NCBI GenBank assembly: GCA_041309225.1 | Contig: JBFYZZ010000034.1 | Coordinates: 1-29,363 of the forward strand | Reading direction: 5' to 3' | DNA from: JAFGLY01 sp041309225 | GTDB lineage: Bacteria; Myxococcota_A; UBA796; JAFGLY01 | Length of the DNA: 29,363 bases | Shown here: positions 1-7,119 of the stretch, one piece after another | How positions within the stretch are numbered: the first letter of the stretch is position 1 | How the letters are laid out: each line of letters begins with the position of its first letter | Translations under genes and position numbers: made by a program | The notes under the pieces: generated by a model | Seen by the model: only the letters and a program-made list of their open reading frames with translations | Database searches by the model: none | What the model was told of the DNA's origin: nothing

Positions 1-192
1 CGGCCCTGCGGGCCGACGTGGGGGGCGGCCTCCGGCCCTGCGGGCCTCCCCGCCGGTTGCGAGGCGGCTCCGGCCCTGCGGGCCTCCCCGCTGGCCACGA
101 GGGGACTCCGGCCCTGCGGGCCTCCCCGCCGGCCGCGAGGTGCTGCCGGCCCTGCGGGCCGACGTGGGGGGCGGCCTCCGGCCCTCCGGGAC
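1..192. repeat. Non-coding array of short GC-rich repeats
   Basis: The 14-base core cggccctgcgggcc occurs at 1, 33, 71, 109 and 147, and a degenerate sixth copy begins at 179. Start-to-start spacing is 32, 38, 38, 38 and 32 bases. The spacer at 15-32 is repeated exactly at 161-178, so the outer units are one type (32 bp) and the three inner units another (38 bp). Inside each core, GGCCC and GGGCC pair around TGC, a small imperfect hairpin. Neither 32 nor 38 is a multiple of three, so the array does not encode a repeated peptide. It lies beyond the 3' end of the lipase gene and may continue left of the window. I see no gene or promoter in 1-249. A dispersed intergenic repeat family is the simplest reading; a function is not visible. 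Confidence 0.8.
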
Positions 193-249
193 ACCCCGGT
201 GCACGATCCGGAGCGGCAGACTACCGAGAAGACCGACGATCCGGGAGGA

Positions 250-1149
250 TCATCCACCGGCAGGCTCTGGCTCGGCCCGACCCTCCCGGCGCTCCTTCCA
301 CAGGCGCGCGGCGGCGAGCAGCTCGTCCCGCACCAGCCGGTACACGCCGGGATCGGTGGTGAGGGCGGTGTGGCCCACGCCCTTGACCGCCACGTTCCGG
401 ACGGACGACGCCCCGGACCGCGGCCTGAGCACGGACGTCGGCCACGGGCAGACGAGGTCGGCGTGGCTGTACACGCTCACGAGCGGGATGTCGGACGGGA
501 AATCGTCCTCGGCGAAGCGGCGGGGGAACGGCGCGCCGGAGCGGTGCCCGATGGGGATGGGCAGGCCCCACGTGGACAGCGGCATGCCCAGCAGGGCCGA
601 GGTGGCGCTGTGGTGGGGGGTGCCCAGGGTGATCAGGGACCGGACCCGCTGGTGACCCCCGTGCTGCTGGATCCAGGCCCGTGCCACCAGGCCGCCCTTG
701 GAGTGCCCGATCACGTGGACGCGATCGATGTCGTAGCGGACGCACACCCGTTCGACCTTCTCGCCCACCAGGGCGGCGAGGTCCTCGTGGGAGCGGGTGG
801 CGAAGCGCGAGAGGATCCCCCCCAGGTCGAAGGAGAGAACACCGAAGCCGTCGTACCGCAGCCGGTCCTCCAGGACCTCCCAGACGTTGCGCGTCTGGAG
901 GAAGCCCTGGAGGAGGAGGACGGTCTCCTCGTGCCGGGCGAAGTCGCCGCGGCGCACGATCCGGTTGCCGCGGAGGTAGACGCGTCGGATGCTGCCGATG
1001 TTGTCGCGCAGCAGGCGATACGGGGAGGTGGTCGGGGCGGACGGCAGGTGCGCTCCGGGGTGTCGCGCGGTCGGACCCGCCGCGCGCTGGAGGGAGGGTA
1101 AGATGCCGGTCCGCCCGGATGCAATGCGAAGCCTCGCGATGGGTTGCAC
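250..1149 (-). CDS. Alpha/beta hydrolase, lipase-like
   Basis: A 299-residue serine hydrolase of the lipase/PGAP1-like type. The nucleophile elbow GHSKGG puts the catalytic Ser at residue 150. Asp231 (SHADLV) and His260 (GVGHT) fit the other triad positions, and LLLQGFLQ near residue 80 looks like the oxyanion-hole strand. The substrate is probably a lipid or other ester but cannot be read from the sequence. No convincing signal peptide is seen. The start is a GTG 13 bases after the rel stop codon; an AGGAG lies rather far upstream (about 16 bases). The first 45 residues look unlike the family, so translation may begin later. It is the last gene of the yicC-gmk-rel run and probably shares its transcript. 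Confidence 0.75.
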   Translation of the reverse strand: MQPIARLRIASGRTGILPSLQRAAGPTARHPGAHLPSAPTTSPYRLLRDNIGSIRRVYLRGNRIVRRGDFARHEETVLLLQGFLQTRNVWEVLEDRLRYDGFGVLSFDLGGILSRFATRSHEDLAALVGEKVERVCVRYDIDRVHVIGHSKGGLVARAWIQQHGGHQRVRSLITLGTPHHSATSALLGMPLSTWGLPIPIGHRSGAPFPRRFAEDDFPSDIPLVSVYSHADLVCPWPTSVLRPRSGASSVRNVAVKGVGHTALTTDPGVYRLVRDELLAAARLWKERREGRAEPEPAGG

Positions 1150-1162
1150 GGGCCGACCGGAT

Positions 1163-3285
1163 TCACTCCTTCGTCCGGGTCACCCGGTCCACCCCCCGGA
1201 TCCGCTCCACCCGCTTGAGCAGGCGCCGGAACTCCCCCACGTCGCGCACCGTGACCTGAAGCCGGATGAGCCCCCGGCCCGCACCCAGCTGCCTGGCCTC
1301 GACCGAGACGATGTTGATGGAGAGATCCTCGCACTGCTTGGAGATGTCGGCGAGGATGCCGGGCCGATCGGCGAAGTCCACCTGGATCTCGCCGCCGTGC
1401 GCGCTCCGGCCGCGCGGATCCCACTCCACGGGGACCCGGCGATCGGGGGGCAGGCCGAGCAGCTGGGGGCAGTCCGAGCGGTGCACGGAGATGCCCCGGC
1501 CCCGCGTGATGAAGCCCGTGACCGACTCTCCGGGCAGGGGGCGGCAGCACCCCGCGTAGGACACGAGCACGTCCTCCTCGCCGTGGATGAGCACGGGGCT
1601 CTCCGCACGGGTGGGGGACGTGGGGGGGGGAGCCTCGGGCTCGCGGGCCTCCCCGACCCCGGGCGCCAGCTCCCGGACGACGCGGGACGGCGCCTGGCGT
1701 CCCCGGCCCAGCTCCGCGAGGAGGTCCTCCGCCTCCTTGAGGCCGTGGTCCCGGGCCACCGCCTTCAGGCGACCCTCCTTGATCAGGCGCGGGAGGGCGA
1801 GCCCCACACGGCGACACTCGGCGGCGAGCACGCTCCGGCCGAGCTCCACGGCCCGCTCCCGCTCCTGTGCCCGCACGGCCCTGCGGATCTTGGACAGCGC
1901 CCGGCCGGTGCGGGCGATGGAGAGCCAGTCGCGGCTCGGACGCTGGTCGGATCGGGTCACCACCTCCACGGTGACCCCGTTGGCCAGCTCGTGCCGGAGC
2001 GACACCATGCGGCCGTCCACCCGGGCCCCCGTGCACCGGTGGCCAGCTCGCTGTGGACGGCGTAGGCGAAGTCGAGGACCGTGGCGCCGGACGGGAGGGC
2101 CTTCACCTCCCCCCCGGGCGTGAGCACGAACACCTGCTCGGACAGGAGATCGGTACGGACCGTGTCGAGGAACTCCCCGGCGTCCCGTACGGACCGGGCG
2201 GCGTCCACCACACGGCGCAGGCGGGCCACCTGCTGGAGGTCCTCCTGGCGCACGTCGAGGCGGCCCTGCTTGTACCGCCAGTGGGCGGCGATGCCGTCCT
2301 CCGCGATCCGGTGCATCTCGCGGGTCCGGATCTGGATCTCGACGCGCTGCCCCTCCGGGCCGATCACCGTCGTGTGGAGGGACTGGTAGCCGTTGGGCTT
2401 GGGGACCGCGATGAAGTCCTTGATCCGGCCCGGCACCGGCGCCCACGCGCCGTGGATGTGGCCCAGGACCTCGTAGCAGGTGGGCACGTCGTCGACGAGG
2501 ATCCGGAAGGCGACGAGGTCGTGGACCTGCTCGAACGGGATCCCCTGTCGGACCATCTTGCGGTGGATCGAGCACAGCCCCTTGGCCCGGCCGAATACCT
2601 CGCAGGAAATGCCGCGGGCGCGGAGCATCTCCGTGAGGCGGGCGGCCGTCCGGGCCACGTAGGGGTCGCGGGCCTCGCGGAACCGGGCCAGGGCCTCGTC
2701 CAGGGCCCGCCAGGCGTCGGGGTGGAGGTGCTGGAGGCAGAGGTCCTCCATCTCCTCCTTCAGGCGGCCGAGCCCCAGGCGATCGGCCAGCGGGGCGTGG
2801 ACCTCGAGGGCCTCCTCCGCGAGGGCGCGACGGTCGGCCTCGGGCAGGGGGCCCATGGAGCGCAGGGTCTCGAGGCGCTCCGCGAGCCGGAGGATGACCA
2901 CCCGCACGTCCCGGGCGAGCGCCAGGACCATCTTGCGGAAGTTCTCCGCCTGCGAGGCGGCACCCCGTTCGAAGCGCAGGCGATCGAGCCGCCGCACCGC
3001 CTCCACGAGGCCCGCCACCACGGGACCGGTCCCGGCCTCGATCTCCGCGCCGGGGATGCCGGGTACGAGGAGGAGGCCCGCGGCGACGGCATCCACGTCC
3101 ATCCGGAGATCGGCGAGGACGGCCGCGATCCCGAAGCCCCGGTCGCGGGTGTCGGGGCTCCGGGATTCGAGCAGTGCGCTGGCCTGCTCGACCCCCTCGC
3201 ATTCGGCGTCGGGGGCGTAGGCCCGGACGGCCGCGAGGACCTCGCCGAGCCCCACCGTCAGGTCCGCGCGAACCGTCGGACCCAC
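1163..3285 (-). CDS. rel: Rel/SpoT-family (p)ppGpp synthetase, degenerate hydrolase domain, apparent frameshift
   Basis: A stringent-response alarmone synthetase that transfers pyrophosphate from ATP to GTP/GDP. From the N-terminus: a degenerate HD hydrolase domain (residues about 25-150), the synthetase domain (about 225-345, with AKGLCSIHRKM, RIKDFIAVPKPNGYQSLHTT and EIQIRTREMHRIAEDGIAAHW), a TGS domain, a Cys-rich zinc-finger region (SYAGCCRPLPGES, HRSDC) and a C-terminal ACT domain (DRPGILADIS). The usual HD-V-V-E-D site is replaced by LLLVPGIPG, so hydrolysis is probably lost. The reading frame breaks in the TGS domain near 2041-2047. Upstream codons read HSELATG, while the next frame reads GHRCTGARVDGRM; adding one C to the CC at 2043-2044 restores HSELGHRCTGARV and a protein of about 707 residues, the normal family size. 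The GTG start lies 28 bases inside gmk. Confidence 0.88.
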
Positions 3286-3899
3286 GAGGATCGGCGGCTC
3301 CGCCTGAGGAGTTCGGCCACGAGGATGGCCTGGAGCTGGTCGCTGGCCGCCTCGAGGTGGTCGTTCAGGACGAGGTGGTCGAAGTCGCCGCAGGACTCGA
3401 GCTGCACGTGGGCTTCATCGAGGCGGTGCGCCAGCACCTCCGGGGGATCGGTGCCCCGGCGTTCGAGGCGCTCGGCCAGCGCCTCGAGGCTCGGTGGGAG
3501 CACGAAGACGGTGACCGCCCCCGGCCAGCGGCTCCGCACCTGGGCCGCGCCCTGCACGTCGATGTCGAGCAGGATCGAGGTGCCGGCGGCCATGGCGCGT
3601 TCGACCGGCTCGCGGAGCGTGCCGTAGCGGTGGCCGTAGACCGTGGCGTGCTCGAGAAAGGCGTCGTCGCGGACGAGACGGTCGAACCGGGCCTCGCTCA
3701 CGAAGGTGTAGTCCACGCCCTCCGCCTCGCCGGCCCGCGGGCCTCGCGTGGTGGCCGAGACCGAGAAACCGAGGTGCGGGATCCGGGCGAGAATCCGGCG
3801 GACGAGGGTCGTCTTGCCGGTGCCCGAAGAGCCCGTGACGACGAAGAGCGCCCCCTCGTCGGGCGGCTCCCACCGCGTCAGGTCGATCGGCATCGTCAC
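3258..3899 (-). CDS. gmk: Guanylate kinase
   Basis: Phosphorylates GMP to GDP with ATP in the cytoplasm, an essential step of guanine nucleotide synthesis. The 213-residue length fits the family. The P-loop GSSGTGKTT is near residue 23. The GMP-binding part SATTRGPRAGEAEGVDYTFV follows, then YGHRYGT, and then the conserved LLDIDVQGA segment. The GTG start overlaps the yicC stop as GTGA (3896-3899); a second possible start, ATG at 3893, encodes M3. The 3' end overlaps the rel start by 28 bases. In many bacteria rpoZ lies between gmk and the Rel/SpoT gene, but there is no room for it here. Gmk is a direct target of (p)ppGpp inhibition in several phyla, so the tight linkage to rel makes metabolic sense. 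Confidence 0.95.
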   Translation of the reverse strand: MTMPIDLTRWEPPDEGALFVVTGSSGTGKTTLVRRILARIPHLGFSVSATTRGPRAGEAEGVDYTFVSEARFDRLVRDDAFLEHATVYGHRYGTLREPVERAMAAGTSILLDIDVQGAAQVRSRWPGAVTVFVLPPSLEALAERLERRGTDPPEVLAHRLDEAHVQLESCGDFDHLVLNDHLEAASDQLQAILVAELLRRSRRSSWVRRFART

Positions 3900-4768
3900 T
3901 CCACGTTGGCGGCCTGCTCCCGCATCTTCTCGAGGAGCGCCTTCATCTCCACGACGATCCGCGCCGCCGCGGCGTCGGGGACCTTGGCGCCCACGGTGTT
4001 GGCCTCCCGCCCCATCTCCTGGAGGAGGAAGTCCATCTTACGGCCCACGCCCTCCGAGGCCTCGAAGAGCGCCCGGAACTGCTCCACGTGGCTCGCGAGC
4101 CGCGCCAGCTCCTCGGAGACGTCGGCCTTCTCCGCGAGGATCGCGGCCTCCTGGGCCAGGCGGACCGGATCGATGCGGTCCCCCAGGAGGTGGCGGAAGC
4201 GCTCCTCGAGGCGGCTCGCCAGCAGGCCGTTCACGCGGTCGCGGTCGGCCTCGAGCATGCCGAGGAGGCGGACGAGCGCCTCGAGGTGGGCGCCGAGGTC
4301 TCGCGCCAGGGCGCGTCCCTCGGTGGCCCGCATGGCCCTCAGGTGGTCCACCGCGCCGAGGAGCGCGGGTTCGAGGAGGTCCCACTCGCGGCTCACGTCG
4401 AGGTCCTCCTCGGAGGCCTCGAGCACGCCGGGCTGCGCCACGAGGACCTCGAACGGCATGTGGCCCGGATCCTGCTGGACCCGGCGGGCCACCTCCTGCA
4501 TGGCGCGCAGGTAGGCCTGGGCGAGCCGGAGGTTGGGGGTGACCGTCTGGGGACCCTCCCGGCCGGTCCGCCGGATGGTGCACTCGATGCGCCCCCGCTC
4601 GAAGGCGTCGCGCAGGCAGGCCACGATCCGGGGCTCCACGGCGCCGTACTCCCGTGGCACCCGGAGGGCGATGTCGCGGTACCGGTGGTTCACGCTCCGG
4701 ATCTCCACGACGAGCGTGACGGTGCCGTTGGACGCCTCGCCCCGTCCGAAGGCGGTCATGGAGTGCAC
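3896..4768 (-). CDS. yicC: YicC-family endoribonuclease
   Basis: A 290-residue protein of the YicC/YloC family, whose members are endoribonucleases that degrade RNA. The typical N-terminus V-H-S-MTAFGRGEA is present, followed by EIRSVNHRYRDIALRVP. The conserved C-terminal part has KADVSEELARLASHVEQF, GRKMDFLLQEMGREANTVGAK and EMKALLEKMREQAANVE. The frame is open further upstream to 4921, but the GTG at 4768 is chosen: it gives the family's usual N-terminus and has GGAGG five bases upstream. The end overlaps gmk by GTGA. The yicC-gmk order is common in bacteria. The gap to the caspase-fold gene upstream is 43 bp. Confidence 0.92.
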   Translation of the reverse strand: MHSMTAFGRGEASNGTVTLVVEIRSVNHRYRDIALRVPREYGAVEPRIVACLRDAFERGRIECTIRRTGREGPQTVTPNLRLAQAYLRAMQEVARRVQQDPGHMPFEVLVAQPGVLEASEEDLDVSREWDLLEPALLGAVDHLRAMRATEGRALARDLGAHLEALVRLLGMLEADRDRVNGLLASRLEERFRHLLGDRIDPVRLAQEAAILAEKADVSEELARLASHVEQFRALFEASEGVGRKMDFLLQEMGREANTVGAKVPDAAAARIVVEMKALLEKMREQAANVE

Positions 4769-4811
4769 GGGATCCTCCGCTGTCGTCCTGCCACGCCGAC
4801 GGGTCGACCTA

Positions 4812-5849
4812 TCAGCGGCTCTCCCTGCAGGCGAGCCGGGCCCCGGACTCGGTGCAGACCCATCCTCCCCGGCGCTGGACCGGGGCGTCGAAGGCGCGGC
4901 GGATCCCGCCCACGACGGCACTGGCCTCGCACCTGCCCGGCACCACGTCCCAGATCACGCAGGACGGATCGCAGACGACCGGATCGGCCCCCTCGCACCG
5001 GACGGTCGGGGAGACACCCGAGAGGAACACGAACTTGACCTTGTCGATGCGGGATCCGGTGGGCTCGACGCCCTCGGCTCCCGGGACGCGGGCCACCTCG
5101 AAGGACGGATCGTGGTCCGCCTGGGCCGTGGGATGCTGGGCCTGGCCCGTGGCCTGGGGGACGGCGCGTACGAGGTGGCGGAGCAGCTCGCCGCTCGTCA
5201 CGCGGCCGTCGCCGGAGGTGTCCGCCACGGCGCCCAGGGCCTCCACGAACGCCTCCCCGAAGGCGTGGGGCGCCCCGACCTCCCGCGGGCCGGTGGAGGC
5301 GACGACCAGCGAGGAGCGCCCCAGGGTCGGCCACTGGTCCGGCTGGGGACCGAGCAGGGCGAGGCCGCCGAGCGAGCCCGCTCGGGCGGCGTCGGTGGCC
5401 ACCACGACGCGGCCGGCCCGGATGGACGCGCGCAGCGCCGCGGCGAGGGCCGAGACGGGCCACGACGTGCGCTCCACCGCATCGGGGTCCGTGTCGTGGA
5501 GCAGGAGGCGAGGCTCCCCGAAGTCGCCGCCGATGCCGTGTCCCACGAAGAACAGCAGGAAGAGGTCGGCCGGCCCGGTGCGCGGGCCGATCTCCCTGGC
5601 GAGGACCGTTTCGAGGTGCGATCGGGTGGCGCTGGCGTCCGTGTAGAGCCGGACCTGGTCGAACCCCGCCCGCTCGAGGGCCTCGGCCACACGGGCGGCG
5701 TCGTCGCGGGCGCCCTCCACGGGGAGGATGGGGCCCAGGGCGCCGTAGTCCTCCACGCCCACGACCACCGCGAGACGGCGGGGGGTGTCGGCCCGCGCCG
5801 GCGGGGCCGCGAGGACCACGAGGAGCGCCAGGCCCGACGGAACCCTCAT
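4812..5849 (-). CDS. Secreted caspase-fold (peptidase C14-like) protein without the catalytic cysteine
   Basis: 345 residues with a signal peptide of about 20 (cleavage after ARA). The caspase fold is seen in RRLAVVVGVEDYG at the start, the ARDDAARVAEAL helix, LFLLFFVGHGIGGDFGEP with the expected His104, and RVVVATDAARAG. The last motif normally reads D-A-C-x-S-G; here Ala155 stands where the nucleophilic Cys belongs, so the protein is probably not a peptidase. An EF-hand-like loop is at 210-221 (D210, S212, D214, E221). A C-terminal part of about 75 residues contains six Cys, suggesting disulfides outside the cytoplasm. The start overlaps the upstream gene's stop as ATGA (5846-5849). Its role is unknown; a binding or scaffold role is an inference. 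Confidence 0.82.
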   Translation of the reverse strand: MRVPSGLALLVVLAAPPARADTPRRLAVVVGVEDYGALGPILPVEGARDDAARVAEALERAGFDQVRLYTDASATRSHLETVLAREIGPRTGPADLFLLFFVGHGIGGDFGEPRLLLHDTDPDAVERTSWPVSALAAALRASIRAGRVVVATDAARAGSLGGLALLGPQPDQWPTLGRSSLVVASTGPREVGAPHAFGEAFVEALGAVADTSGDGRVTSGELLRHLVRAVPQATGQAQHPTAQADHDPSFEVARVPGAEGVEPTGSRIDKVKFVFLSGVSPTVRCEGADPVVCDPSCVIWDVVPGRCEASAVVGGIRRAFDAPVQRRGGWVCTESGARLACRESR

Positions 5850-6460
5850 GGCGCTGCGGCGCCGGCCTCCCCTTCGGGCGCCTCGGTGGACGGCGCGGGG
5901 AGGCCACCCGAGGCCTCCTCGAGGCCCGCGGCCTTCCCCAGCTGCGGGGGCGCCTGGCCCTCGAGGGCGGCATTGTAGGCGAGCTCGATGTTCGCGAGGA
6001 TCTTGGAAACGTCGCCCTCCGGGTAGCGCGCCTTCAGTTCCGCCAGGATCCGCCCCTCCTCGTCGAGGGCGGCCTTCTGGGCCTCCTCCGTGCCGTCGGT
6101 GCGGTTGGCCGAGCGCAGCGCCCGGGCCACGGTACGGGCCTTGGACGCGTCGTCCTCCTGCCCCTGTCCGGCCATGAGGTTGCCGATCCGCATCCAGCGC
6201 TTGGCGACGGTCTGGACGTGCTGGAAGTACGGGGTGGCCCGCCGGGCGGCGCGGGCCTGGGTGGCCTCCCGCTTGGCGGGCGAGACGTCCGCGTCGAGGA
6301 CCTCCGTGCGCGTCTTCATGGCCTTCGCGGGCTTCTCGACGGTCGGGCGCCCCACGGCGACCTGGTTCTCCCCGCCGCCGTCGCCCCCGGGCAGCAGGAG
6401 GATGAGCGCCAGTGCGGCGCCGGCGATGAGGGCGAGGACGAGGATGATCTTGCGGTTCAC
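5846..6460 (-). CDS. Single-pass membrane protein with helical extracytoplasmic domain, function unknown
   Basis: 204 residues. A short basic N-terminus (MNRK) leads into one hydrophobic segment (about residues 5-22, IILVLALIAGAALALILLL), then a charged, Lys/Arg/Glu/Ala-rich region predicted to be helical, and a Pro/Ala/Glu-rich tail. The topology would be N-in with the bulk outside. No known domain was recognised. The GTG at 6460 is preferred over the longer open frame because it places the membrane segment at the N-terminus and has a GAAGGG about 7 bases upstream. It overlaps the caspase-fold gene by ATGA, so the two proteins are probably made together and may interact. Confidence 0.7.
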   Translation of the reverse strand: MNRKIILVLALIAGAALALILLLPGGDGGGENQVAVGRPTVEKPAKAMKTRTEVLDADVSPAKREATQARAARRATPYFQHVQTVAKRWMRIGNLMAGQGQEDDASKARTVARALRSANRTDGTEEAQKAALDEEGRILAELKARYPEGDVSKILANIELAYNAALEGQAPPQLGKAAGLEEASGGLPAPSTEAPEGEAGAAAP

Positions 6461-6540
6461 GGGGCACCCTTCGGTGGGAGGGAGGGCGAGCCGGGACGAG
6501 CCCGCGTCGTACCGAGGGGCATAACCGCCCGGGGATGGAC

Positions 6541-6556
6541 GAGGGGGAGCCCCCTC
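6541..6556 (-). terminator. GC-rich hairpin after the HTH gene
   Basis: GAGGGG and CCCCTC pair perfectly around the loop GAGC (arms can extend to seven bases with a two-base loop). It lies in the 157-bp gap between the HTH gene stop (6618) and the next minus-strand start (6460). There is no T-run after it on the minus strand, so it is not a classical intrinsic terminator. It could slow polymerase, protect an mRNA end, or be chance in very GC-rich DNA. Confidence 0.3.
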
Positions 6557-6617
6557 CACCCGGAGCGCCGAGGACGGCGGGTGCGGCCGCTCGTCGGGCG
6601 TGGGGTCGCGACGCGGG

Positions 6618-6869
6618 CTACCCCGCGCCGCGGACGTCCCGGACCACGCGCTCCACCTCGGGGTGGAGCTGGTACAGCGTGATGACCTGTCCGAACGTGT
6701 TCTTCCACTGCCGGACGCGCTCTCGGGAGACGTGGAACTCGTCGGCGATGGCCTGGCCGCTGGCGCCCGACGCCAGTGCCTCGAGGAGGCGCCGGAACCT
6801 CGAGCGGCCGTAGGTCTTGATGAAGTTCCGGGCGACCCGTTCCCGGCTCTTGGCAGAGGGGATGGCCAT
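6618..6869 (-). CDS. Small helix-turn-helix DNA-binding protein
   Basis: 83 residues and basic at the N-terminus. The segment SGQAIADEFHVSRERVRQWK (about residues 37-56) is a clear helix-turn-helix of the kind found in sigma region 4 or resolvase-like domains, with a short helical tail. Its small size suggests a stand-alone DNA-binding regulator that would act as a dimer. The ATG at 6869 has AGGAG seven bases upstream. It is the first gene of the minus block and diverges from pyk across a 250-bp region that contains a 16-bp inverted repeat, so autoregulation is plausible (inference). The exact family was not recognised. Confidence 0.78.
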   Translation of the reverse strand: MAIPSAKSRERVARNFIKTYGRSRFRRLLEALASGASGQAIADEFHVSRERVRQWKNTFGQVITLYQLHPEVERVVRDVRGAG

Positions 6870-6958
6870 GGAGTGCTCCTGGTCCAGACCGGGGGGGTGC
6901 CGGGTCCGGCGCGCCCCGGTGCGGGGTCGGAGGGGCCGACCGTCCGCGATCCGAGCTC

Positions 6959-6992
6959 ATCCTACCACGTAGCATTGACGTGTCAATGTCAA
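6959..6992 (-). promoter_or_regulatory. Minus-strand sigma70-type promoter for the HTH gene
   Basis: On the minus strand TTGACA (6986-6981) is followed after 16 bases by TAGGAT (6964-6959), preceded by TGG as in an extended -10. A second TTGACA directly abuts it upstream (6992-6987). Transcription would begin near 6952, giving a leader of about 80 bases. This is one of the best -35/-10 pairs in the window. Confidence 0.6.
6973..6988. promoter_or_regulatory. 16-bp inverted repeat, likely operator
   Basis: CATTGACGTGTCAATG has perfect seven-base arms around a two-base centre (GT). It covers the -35 element of the minus-strand promoter and lies in a locally AT-richer stretch of the pyk/HTH divergent region. 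A dimeric HTH repressor bound here would block the HTH promoter; the HTH product itself is the obvious candidate, though this is inferred only from position. Confidence 0.55.
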
Positions 6993-7119
6993 ATCCTGTC
7001 CTGTATTCCAGGTGTGCGGGCATCCCCGAGTCCGGAACCGGGATCCGGTCCTCCAAGGCGGTCGCGTCCCGGCCCGGCGGGGTAGAGGAGGGGCGATCCC
7101 CGGTCCGCCGGAGCCTGCC

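Noticed and set aside
1..192. CRISPR array
   Set aside because: The cores are only 14 bases, the spacers are 18-24 bases with two identical, and no cas gene is in the window.
199..1101. Plus-strand frame of 300 codons over the lipase
   Set aside because: No family motif, and the minus strand carries a clear Ser-Asp-His hydrolase.
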